DNA from: Chitinophaga pinensis
GTDB taxonomy: Bacteria; Planctomycetota; Phycisphaerae; Phycisphaerales; SM1A02
DNA length: 7,278 bases
Assembly: GCA_943329105.2 (NCBI GenBank)
Contig: CALQCP020000114.1
Location: 1-7,278, forward strand
Direction of reading: 5' to 3'
A model generated the notes under the pieces. The model was not told the DNA's origin. It did no database searches and was given only the letters and a program-made list of their open reading frames with translations. Position 1 is the stretch's first letter. Each line of letters begins with the position of its first letter. Shown here in pieces: positions 1 through 6,800 of the stretch. The position numbers and the translations under genes were made by a program.

Positions 1-599
1 CCTGGCACGCAGCCACTGCCGTTCACGCTATCGAGCACCACCGTGAAATTCTTGGCACGAATGGCGGCAACGTCTACGTTGCGCAGCACGCGATCAATGT
101 GCACTCGCGCCGCGCTGCCATCATGCGTCAGCTTGCCGGTTGCCAGTGGTCCACACCAATCAATACGACGCTCCTTGAATCGATCGACGATTTCTTTGGC
201 TATCGCTGGTGGCGGCGCCAGGCCGTTGCCGTCCAAGCATTTGATTCCATTCCACGCAATCGGGTTGTGACTGGCGGTGATCGCCAAGCCGCCGTCGGCT
301 TTGCGCTCGCTAATCATCACGCCCACGGTTGGCGTCATGGCAACACCGATATCGATCACATCGCACCCGGTGGCCATCAGTCCGCCGATCGCGGCAGCGG
401 CAAGTGGCGGACCACTGATTCGTCCATCAAGTCCCACCACCACGAGCGGGCGATCTTTGCCAGTAGCGACCTTCAGAAATGACCCAAATGCAGCGCCGTA
501 GGCGGCAGCAATTTCAGGAGTCATGGTCCGGCCAACAATTCCGCGAGCGCCGGAAACGCTGAGCATGAGCGGGGCTTCTGGTGTTTGGGTGATCTGCAT
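1..599 (-). CDS. Phosphomannomutase/phosphoglucomutase-family enzyme (alpha-D-phosphohexomutase), N-terminal part
   Basis: Alpha-D-phosphohexomutases move a phosphate between C1 and C6 of a hexose (mannose, glucose or glucosamine) in the cytoplasm and feed nucleotide-sugar, cell-wall or polysaccharide synthesis. Visible here are 199 complete codons, covering domain 1 and the start of domain 2. Residues 16-23 read SGARGIVG, the N-terminal family motif; 56-60 read GLDGR; and ITASHNP carries the catalytic phosphoserine, Ser110. The metal-binding DGDxDR loop and the sugar- and phosphate-binding loops would lie beyond the left edge, so substrate choice (ManB, Pgm or GlmM type) cannot be decided and no symbol is given. 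The family usually has about 450-470 residues, so over half is missing. The start is the only good ATG before the first motif. It has no Shine-Dalgarno; the gene diverges from the PTPS-like gene. Family assignment is firm; the exact reaction is not. Confidence 0.92.
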   Translation of the reverse strand, partial: MQITQTPEAPLMLSVSGARGIVGRTMTPEIAAAYGAAFGSFLKVATGKDRPLVVVGLDGRISGPPLAAAAIGGLMATGCDVIDIGVAMTPTVGVMISERKADGGLAITASHNPIAWNGIKCLDGNGLAPPPAIAKEIVDRFKERRIDWCGPLATGKLTHDGSAARVHIDRVLRNVDVAAIRAKNFTVVLDSVNGSGCVP

Positions 600-610
600 A
601 AGTGGTGATC

Positions 611-616
611 AGGGTA
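611..616 (-). promoter_or_regulatory. Possible -10 box for the phosphohexomutase gene
   Basis: On the minus strand the hexamer TACCCT fits TANNNT and ends 11 bases before the ATG at 599. That distance would put the transcript start at or just before the start codon, which fits the lack of a Shine-Dalgarno. No convincing -35 box was found. The hexamer matches TATAAT at only 3 of 6 positions, so this is a weak call. Confidence 0.25.
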
Positions 617-639
617 TCGGAATGACCGGGATCTCTGCC

Positions 640-645
640 TATACT
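640..645 (+). promoter_or_regulatory. Probable -10 box for the PTPS-like/ppk1 pair
   Basis: TATACT matches TATAAT at 5 of 6 positions and ends 9 bases before the ATG at 655. No Shine-Dalgarno lies between, so the mRNA may begin at or within a few bases of the ATG (leaderless). The -35 region 17 bases upstream is TCGGAA, a poor match. The box would lie inside the coding region if the gene began at the alternative ATG at 622, so it also bears on the start choice. Confidence 0.45.
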
Positions 646-654
646 CACCATTTC

Positions 655-1038
655 ATGTATCTCAATCAGATCGAGCGCAGTTTCAGCGCCGCCCATGCGC
701 TGGATATCGGCGGTGTGCGGGAGCCCATCCATGGTCATAATTGGACGGTGACGGTCATCGTCGCGGGCACCAGTCTGGATGCTGATGGCCTACTCGTCGA
801 CTTTCACGCCTTGGAACGGACGATCGAAGGCATCATCGGCCGTTTCCATAATCAGAATCTGAACACGACGCCTCCATTTGATCAGATCAATCCGTCGGCC
901 GAATTGGTGGCGCAGTACATCGCTGTGCAAATCATTCCATCCCTCCCGATGGGAGTACGCGTGCAGTCAGTGAGCGTCGGTGAAGCGCCCGGCTGCACCG
1001 CTACGTACATCAATCCATTTACAGGTACGGAGCGATGA
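655..1038 (+). CDS. 6-pyruvoyl-tetrahydropterin synthase (PTPS)/QueD-family protein with non-canonical active site
   Basis: PTPS-family enzymes are small zinc proteins acting on dihydroneopterin triphosphate; QueD makes 6-carboxytetrahydropterin for queuosine, and PTPS-III variants feed folate synthesis. The protein has 127 residues, close to E. coli QueD. Zinc ligands are His14 (FSAAH) and His26 and His28 (HGH); VDF (48-50), NPSAE (80-84) and the pterin-binding Glu110 also match the family. The usual CxxxHGH cysteine is absent: the segment reads REPIHGH, giving ExxHGH with Glu23, the PTPS-III signature. The Asp-His dyad expected before LN (68-70 region) reads FHNQNLN, so it too seems replaced. 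Residue ATG 655 was chosen because family homology begins there and a TATACT box precedes it; ATG 622, with AGGG 7 bases upstream, would add 11 residues. Its stop overlaps the ppk1 start. Automatic annotation would probably say queD; the active site argues for caution. Confidence 0.85.
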   Translation: MYLNQIERSFSAAHALDIGGVREPIHGHNWTVTVIVAGTSLDADGLLVDFHALERTIEGIIGRFHNQNLNTTPPFDQINPSAELVAQYIAVQIIPSLPMGVRVQSVSVGEAPGCTATYINPFTGTER

Positions 1039-3227
1039 CCGACGTCACGCCGACCTCCTTGTCCGCGTCACTCACCGCTTCGGCTCCAGTGCTTGCAGCA
1101 CCCGGGAGCCGCACGGTGCTGACCATTGATGTCAACGATCCCGCGCGGTTCCTCAATCGCGATATCGAATGGTTGGAGTTCAACGCGCGCGTCCTGGACA
1201 TTGCTGCCGATGCGCGCACTCCGCTTCTGGAGCGCCTGCGCTTTCTCTCAATCTACTCAGCAAATCTCGACGAATTCTTTATGAAACGCGTCGGCGTCTT
1301 GAAGCGACAGATTGAAGCCGGCGTGTCCGGGCCTGTGCCCGAGGCGCTCACTCCTGTTCAACAACTCGACGGAATTCGCGCTCGGGTTGCGACGCTCGCG
1401 CATCGACAGGCGATCATCCTGCGCGACCGCGTCATGCCCGCGCTGGTGCCACATGGCATTCGGATCTTGCGCTGGGATAACCTTGGAGAAGCGCAACGCA
1501 CAGAAGCCGAATCGTGGTTTCGACGCAGCGTCTTCCCGATTCTCACGCCGCTTGCCGTTGATCCCGGGCACCGCTTCCCGTTCATTAGCAACATGAGCGT
1601 TTCCCTTGGAGTCATGTTGCGTCGACCGGGTGAGAGTGAACAACTCTTCGCACGCGTCAAGGTCCCGGAGATCCCGTCGCGCCTGTACCGCTTTGAGGAC
1701 ACCAACGATTTCATTACTGTCCAAGACATCGTTGAGCACAACCTTGACGATCTCTTCCCGGGCATGGAGATTCTGAAGGTTCTTGCGTTTCGCGTGACCC
1801 GGAATGCCGAGGTTGAACGCGATAGTGAAGACACCGAAGATCTTCTGGAAGCCACGCAGCATTTGCTCAAGGAGCGGCGCTTTGCGCGGGTGGTTCGCTT
1901 AGAAATCGCCGCTGGCGCCAATCCGCGAATTTTGAAGTTCCTCATGGAAGAACTGCAGGTGGATGCGGATGATGTCTACGAAACCGAAGGTTTGGTGGAC
2001 TACGGTTCCTTGAACGAAATTGCCGACACCGACCTCGCGGATCTGCACTGGCCACGCATGGCAGCGTTGCCGCCCGCGGGGCTGGATGATGAGCACGCAG
2101 ACATCTTCGCAGCCATTCGCGCTGGCGACATTCTGCTTCATCATCCCTATGAATCGTTCGAGCGCTCGGTGGAGAAATTCATTGAGGACGCGGCTGCCGA
2201 TCCGAAGGTTGTTTGCATCAAGCAGAGCCTGTACCGCACCTCGGGTGATAGCCCATTCATTGCCAGCCTCATCCGCGCCGCAGAGAGCGGCAAGCAAGTA
2301 GCGGTATTGGTTGAATTGCGGGCACGATTTGATGAGGCGCGCAATATTCTGTGGGCGCGCAAGCTGGAAGATGCGGGCGTCCATGTCGCTTACGGCGTTG
2401 TTGGATACAAGACGCACACCAAGACCGCGTTGGTGGTCCGTGAGGAGCAGGGGACCCTGCGTTCCTATGCACACATTGGCACTGGAAATTACAACAGCCG
2501 TACGGCGCGCATGTATGAAGACGTGGGTCTTCTGACCGCCGATCCGGAAATCACCGACGACCTCGTCAATTTGTTCAACTACATGACGGGTCGTTCACGT
2601 CAGCGCGAATATCGGCAATTGTTGGTGGCACCGGTAGCCATGAAGAAGCGCTTTCTTGAGTTGATTGATCGCGAGGCGCAGATTGCAGCTTCGGGTGGCA
2701 CGGGCCGGATCATTGCCAAGATGAATCAGCTTGAAGATCGTGGCGTGATGGATGCGCTGTACCGCGCCAGCGAAGCTGGGGTGCAGATTGATCTCATTGT
2801 GCGCGGCTTCTGTTGCCTCCGTCCGGCCATGCCTGGTTTGAGTAAGAACATTCAGATTCGCTCAGTGGTGGGGCGGTTCCTGGAACACAGTCGCATCTTC
2901 TGGTTTGGTGCCGGTAAGCCCGATCCGCTTGACGGCGACTTCTACATCGGCAGTGCAGATTGGATGTATCGCAACCTGCAAACCCGGGTTGAAGCTGCAA
3001 CTCCAGTGCGCAGCCGCGACGCGCGCGGAACGCTCTGGGACATCCTGCAAATCTGTCTCGATGATCGACGGTCGTCGTGGCAGATGCAGCCGGACGGGAC
3101 CTATCGGCAGATCGATTGCGCACCACTTGCACCGGAAGATCCGAGTGCCGTTGGTGTTCACGCGCGATTGGCGGCGTACTACCTTGACCGCGCAGCATTG
3201 CAAGCGCAAGCGCGGCGCGGCGAGTAA
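1035..3227 (+). CDS. ppk1: Polyphosphate kinase 1
   Basis: PPK1 reversibly transfers the gamma-phosphate of ATP to a growing inorganic polyphosphate chain, usually at the inner membrane face. The 730 residues compare with 688 in E. coli, the excess being about 32 residues of Ala/Ser/Thr-rich N-terminus and a longer C-terminus. Domain order is intact: N domain (about 45-150, starting LNRDIEWLEFN), head domain (about 155-350), C1 (about 355-530) and C2 (about 535-700). By eye alignment the key residues are present: Asn77 (E. coli Asn45) in SANLDEFF, Mg-binding Arg401 in KQSLYRT and Arg431 in RARFDE, the autophosphorylated His461 in KTHTK, and the second essential His618 in LEHSRIF. The C-terminal three match E. 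coli with a constant offset of 26. The ATG lies in an ATGA overlap with the upstream stop, with GGAG only 2 bases and AGG 9 bases before it, suggesting translational coupling. Apparently complete and functional. Confidence 0.97.
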   Translation: MTDVTPTSLSASLTASAPVLAAPGSRTVLTIDVNDPARFLNRDIEWLEFNARVLDIAADARTPLLERLRFLSIYSANLDEFFMKRVGVLKRQIEAGVSGPVPEALTPVQQLDGIRARVATLAHRQAIILRDRVMPALVPHGIRILRWDNLGEAQRTEAESWFRRSVFPILTPLAVDPGHRFPFISNMSVSLGVMLRRPGESEQLFARVKVPEIPSRLYRFEDTNDFITVQDIVEHNLDDLFPGMEILKVLAFRVTRNAEVERDSEDTEDLLEATQHLLKERRFARVVRLEIAAGANPRILKFLMEELQVDADDVYETEGLVDYGSLNEIADTDLADLHWPRMAALPPAGLDDEHADIFAAIRAGDILLHHPYESFERSVEKFIEDAAADPKVVCIKQSLYRTSGDSPFIASLIRAAESGKQVAVLVELRARFDEARNILWARKLEDAGVHVAYGVVGYKTHTKTALVVREEQGTLRSYAHIGTGNYNSRTARMYEDVGLLTADPEITDDLVNLFNYMTGRSRQREYRQLLVAPVAMKKRFLELIDREAQIAASGGTGRIIAKMNQLEDRGVMDALYRASEAGVQIDLIVRGFCCLRPAMPGLSKNIQIRSVVGRFLEHSRIFWFGAGKPDPLDGDFYIGSADWMYRNLQTRVEAATPVRSRDARGTLWDILQICLDDRRSSWQMQPDGTYRQIDCAPLAPEDPSAVGVHARLAAYYLDRAALQAQARRGE

Positions 3228-3230
3228 GTT

Positions 3231-3797
3231 CTATTTCGGCGCTGCGGGCTGTGGCTCTTGCGGTTGTGGCTCTTGCGGCTTCGGCGCTTCCGCCTTTGGC
3301 GCCTCAGGCTTCGGCGCCGGCGTAGCCACCACCGCTACCTTTTCAATCCCTGTCCCGCCAGTCCCAAAGTTCGTGCTCAAGTGGTTCACACCAAGCTGAT
3401 AGAGCAGTTTGTCCAGCTTGCCGGTGGCGCGGTAGGTCAGTTGCCCACCGACACGCCACTCTGCACCAGTGATGTCACCAAACGATGCAGGAACGAACGC
3501 CGGCAGTTCTGCCAGCATGCGATCGTTGGGCGGCAGCGTGAGCGATGCCACCCATTGCCCGGTATAGGCGGTCTTGTCGTTGATGATCACCGAGTAGTCC
3601 CAGGTGGTCAGTTCCACCGGGGCGTCGTTCGGGTTGCGTAGTTCAACGGTCACCTCAATTCCTGAACCCTCAGCAGTGACCGCCAGCTCCCGCGCCTTCA
3701 CCGCCTGAACATCGGGGCTCGAAGCGCACCCCGCGGCCGCAAGCAGCCAAGCTCCGGCAGCAATCTGAAGAATTGGCAATGGGCGCGGGTCCTGCAT
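3231..3797 (-). CDS. Predicted lipoprotein with LEA14/WHy domain and Pro-rich repeat tail
   Basis: A 188-residue exported protein of unknown role. Residues 7-24 form a hydrophobic signal ending LAAAGC, a plausible lipobox with lipidated Cys24; it has Ala rather than Leu at -3, and Ala25 would not hold it in the inner membrane by the E. coli rule. Residues about 32-150 resemble the WHy (water stress and hypersensitive response)/LEA type 2 beta-sandwich: a variable strand, then the typical RNPND motif, a WDYSVIIND strand, and a GGQLTYRATG strand near the end. Bacterial members are often small lipoproteins, sometimes linked to desiccation or stress tolerance, but no function can be read here. 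Residues 162-188 are a Pro/Lys/Gln/Glu tail of pentapeptide repeats such as PKPEA, perhaps a spacer across the wall or periplasm. The gene converges on ppk1 and diverges from the propeller protein. The domain call rests on pattern, not a search. Confidence 0.8.
   Translation of the reverse strand: MQDPRPLPILQIAAGAWLLAAAGCASSPDVQAVKARELAVTAEGSGIEVTVELRNPNDAPVELTTWDYSVIINDKTAYTGQWVASLTLPPNDRMLAELPAFVPASFGDITGAEWRVGGQLTYRATGKLDKLLYQLGVNHLSTNFGTGGTGIEKVAVVATPAPKPEAPKAEAPKPQEPQPQEPQPAAPK
3247..3321. repeat. Five imperfect 15-bp tandem repeats in the lipoprotein tail
   Basis: Five consecutive 15-base units begin at 3247, 3262, 3277, 3292 and 3307. The first two differ at one base (GGCTGTGGCTCTTGC and GGTTGTGGCTCTTGC); the last three are variants of GGCTTCGGCGCTTCC. 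Read on the minus strand they encode pentapeptides PQPQE, PKPQE, PKAEA and PKPEA type. The in-frame period means copy number can change without a frameshift. Confidence 0.85.
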
Positions 3798-3806
3798 CGG
3801 TGCGAG

Positions 3807-3815
3807 AATGTATCA
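3807..3815 (-). promoter_or_regulatory. Probable extended -10 promoter of the lipoprotein gene
   Basis: On the minus strand the sequence reads TGATACATT, an extended -10 (TGN) followed by TACATT, which matches TATAAT at 4 of 6 positions. It ends 9 bases before the ATG at 3797, the same spacing as TATACT before the ATG at 655, and there is no Shine-Dalgarno between. A leaderless or nearly leaderless mRNA is implied. No good -35 box was seen; extended -10 promoters can do without one. Confidence 0.4.
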
Positions 3816-3816
3816 C

Positions 3817-3830
3817 CTTCCGAGTGGAAG
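3817..3830. promoter_or_regulatory. Small inverted repeat in the divergent promoter region
   Basis: CTTCC (3817-3821) and GGAAG (3826-3830) form a perfect 5-bp inverted repeat around a 4-base centre, just upstream of the TGATACATT box and between two divergent genes. The position would suit an operator, but a 5-bp arm is short enough to occur by chance. Confidence 0.2.
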
Positions 3831-3856
3831 CCTGTTCCCCCAAGATTCGTTTGCCC

Positions 3857-6800
3857 ATGAAGTACTCACCGTCCATTGGCTGCCGCCCCACGATCGCTGC
3901 CTACCTTGCGGCAGTGCTCTTGGGATGTTTGACGCCGGCAGTGGCGGCGCAAGAGCTTGCGCTGCCTGCCGTTGATGACTCTCCCTCGTCACAGCTGCTC
4001 ATCGAGCAGGCCACCGATCAAGCCAAAGCGAACCCGCGCGAAGCCGTCCGGCTTCTGGTGCAGGTACTTGATGCCGGACCGGATCGATTGGTGCGCGCTG
4101 GAATCGAAGCAGATATGTTCATCCCGGTATCCCGCCGCGTCCATGCCATGCTGGTAGCAGATGCGGCATTGCGGAGCGCATTCCGACGCGAACTTTCTGC
4201 CGATGCGGACGCGCAACTGGCGCGCGGTGAATACGTTGAACTTGCGTCCCGCCGGATCGATACCGAGGCTGGCCTGGAGGCATCGCTCCGCTTGGCTGAG
4301 ACATCTCTGACGCGCGGGCGCGTGGCGGCTGCATCGTCTTACCTTGATCGAGTGGACGGCCATGATTTACTGACTGGTCGTCGTGCGCTCTATCACGCGT
4401 CGATGACTGCAACGGTTGCCGCGCGGCTTGGACAACCCGAGCGCGCTCGATTGGCGCTTGCCCGCATCGATGCGCTGGCAGCCGATCAAACCGGATCATT
4501 GAAAGCAACTGAAATTGCCGGCGCTCGCGCCGCCGCACTGGCCACACCCACGCCGCCTTCGGAAGTCACCATTGGCCCGCTGGGTCCCGGGCTGTTTGAT
4601 TCCTCCTCTACTGATTCGACTTGGAGCGAGACTTGGAACGCACCACTGGACGTCACGGCGAGCACCATGGGACAGGCCGGCGCCGGGCGCTTATCCGGCG
4701 CGCAGCCGGAGCGGTTGCAGTCACGCACCGCGCCCACGTGTGTCGGTGAGCGCGTCTTTGTGGACGACAACGGCGTGATCCGCGCCTTCGATCGCCTCAG
4801 TGGTCGTCCGCTCTGGTCGGGTGCAAACATCGGTGCTGATTCAAACGGTATCTCGATGCGCATGCTTGCTGCCACACCGGACGAGGTGGTTGCACTTGCG
4901 CCCATGCAACTCGGCTCGAATCGAACGGGAATAGGCACCGGACGCATTGCATGCCTCGATGCCACCACGGGCGCATTGCGTTGGGAGGCCCGCCTTGACC
5001 GCCTTGATACGCGCGTTGATCTTGATGGTCTGCAGCCGCAGGGCGCACCGATCATTGTTGACGGGCGCGTGATTGTTGCCGCTCGGCGCACTTCGGTCCG
5101 CATGGAAACGGTGAGTTGGCTGGTGGCGATTGATATTGATGCGCCGCGTCCCGCAGCGTGGGCGCGCGTGCTTGCCTCCAGTGGCAGCGTTCGTATTGGC
5201 ATATCGCGCGCCGCCGACGCGCCACTACTTGCTGCGGGCGTCCTGTATGTATCAACTCCCACCGGGGCGATTGCAGCGATTGATCCATGGGATGGTCTCG
5301 TGCGCTGGCTCCGTCGATTCCCCGTACCGGTCCGCGATGTCACCGCACGCTTGGAACCGTCTGATGCATTGACTCCGGCCGTCGTCGGGGACCGAATCTA
5401 TGCCATCAGTCCAGACCGTACGCGCATTGATTCGTTCGACATACGTGATGGTTCTCCGCGTGGTTCCATTCCAACTGGTGCTGATGGGTCGATCGGTACG
5501 CCGTCATACCTCGTTGGCGATGATCGTTCCGGCCTGGTGCTTGCAGTCGGCGATCGTGTTACCTGCTTTGCGGCGGCTGCACCGAACACAACGCTATGGT
5601 CCGTGCCCGCCGTCGGTGCTGCATTCGCAGAGCGTGCACATGGGCGCGTTCAGTTTGCCAACACCACTGACCCGTCGGCGCCCGTGGTTCTGATTCCTGA
5701 CGCAACGAACATCTCCATCCGTGACGCGCGCACGGGAAGCGAACGGATGCGATTGGCAGGCGCTGGAAATTCCAATGCAATTCTGGCTGGAAATCAGGTG
5801 CTTGCCGCTGGTCCAACGGCACTTTCCGGATGGATGCCCACTGCAGCGGCTGAGCGCATCGTGCGCGCACGGATGTCCGCCAGCCCTGCACCCGATGCAG
5901 CCATCGCGCTCGTACACCTAGCGCGGCAGATTCGCTCTGGATCGCTTGCCGCCGAGGGGGCCAAAGAATCAGTACGTCGCGTTCGAGATCTTCCCGCTGA
6001 TGACGTTGCTCGTACTGAATTATTGGAACTCCTCTTGATTGTCGATGCGATGGAGTTGGCACAAGGCGCCGACTGTGACACATTGGATGCCGCAGTCGAT
6101 GAATCGGCGGTCTTGGTGAATGCACAACTCCGTGGCGGATTTGTGCGAGCCGACCGCGCGCTGCGACGCGGCGATCCAGTGTCAGCCGCGGCAATCGCAG
6201 CGACAGTAGCCATGACTGCGCAGTCCGGGGAGATGGTTGTCAATCGGTCCGGTCAGGCGAGCGCCGACGCTGAGGCACTGCGAATCATTGCGATCGCGCG
6301 TGCCAAAGATCCGCGTGCACTTGACGCTGTTGATTCCGCCGTCACCACTGCGCTGGCTTCCATCCGCGCTGAGGATCGCACCGCTGCACTTCGATCTGCC
6401 GCGCGGATTGGAGCCGGCACGCGTGCGGGTACATCCGCGTTGACTGCCATCATGAACGCCGCGAAGACGGCACCAGCACGCCTCGCCGCGGCGCGACTGA
6501 TTCGCGAGTGCACTGCGCGCAGCGGCGCCACCGATGCGGGTGACGCATTCCTCCGCGCACTTGACCCTCATTGGGGTGTCGCGCTTGCTGCCTCGGTAAT
6601 GCCATCGTTACCGCGTATTGATGGAACCGCATCGCGTGTTGTTGAATTCCCGGGTCGCCTTCCGCGTACGTTTCCCGACACCGGCCGCCCGGCGCGCGGA
6701 TTGTTGACCTTGCAGGGCTCGGATTTGGTATTGCGCACCGCGCCTTCCTACGCCGCCGCGTGGCGCGCCCCGCTTGGAGCGCGCAATTGTTCAGTGCTCG

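Larger units (their letters stand above)
600..653. repeat. Inverted repeat spanning the divergent intergenic region
   Basis: The arms AAGTGGTGA (600-608) and TCACCATTT (645-653) are inverted copies matching at 8 of 9 positions, with 36 bases between them. Each arm sits directly upstream of a start codon: the minus-strand gene reads TCACCACTT then ATG, and the plus-strand gene reads TCACCATTTC then ATG. The symmetry could mark a shared operator or similar 5' ends of the two transcripts, or be chance in a short region. The sequence is certain; any function is inference. Confidence 0.4.

Noticed and set aside
99..482. A plus-strand 127-codon open frame near the left edge
   Set aside because: The minus strand here encodes the mutase with SGARGIVG, GLDGR and TASHNP in frame, so the plus frame is a shadow.
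523..654. Longer N-terminus for the PTPS-like protein, starting at 523 or 622
   Set aside because: Starting at 523 would overlap the divergent mutase and add residues with no family match. The 622 ATG has a possible AGGG site but leaves almost no room for promoters; family similarity begins at 655. The 622 start is not excluded.
1257..1862. A 201-codon minus-strand open frame inside ppk1
   Set aside because: It lies antisense to a well-conserved PPK1 N and head domain and has no recognisable motifs or start signal of its own.
3292..3325. GC-rich palindromic bases (GGCGCC copies) as a terminator for ppk1
   Set aside because: They sit inside the lipoprotein coding repeat, about 65 bases past the ppk1 stop, with no T-tract after them; the symmetry follows from the repeat units.
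4486..5343. A 285-codon open frame on the minus strand inside the propeller gene
   Set aside because: Its product is low-complexity, Arg/Ser/Thr-rich and matches no family, while the plus strand carries recognisable PQQ blades over the same bases. It is a GC-driven shadow.
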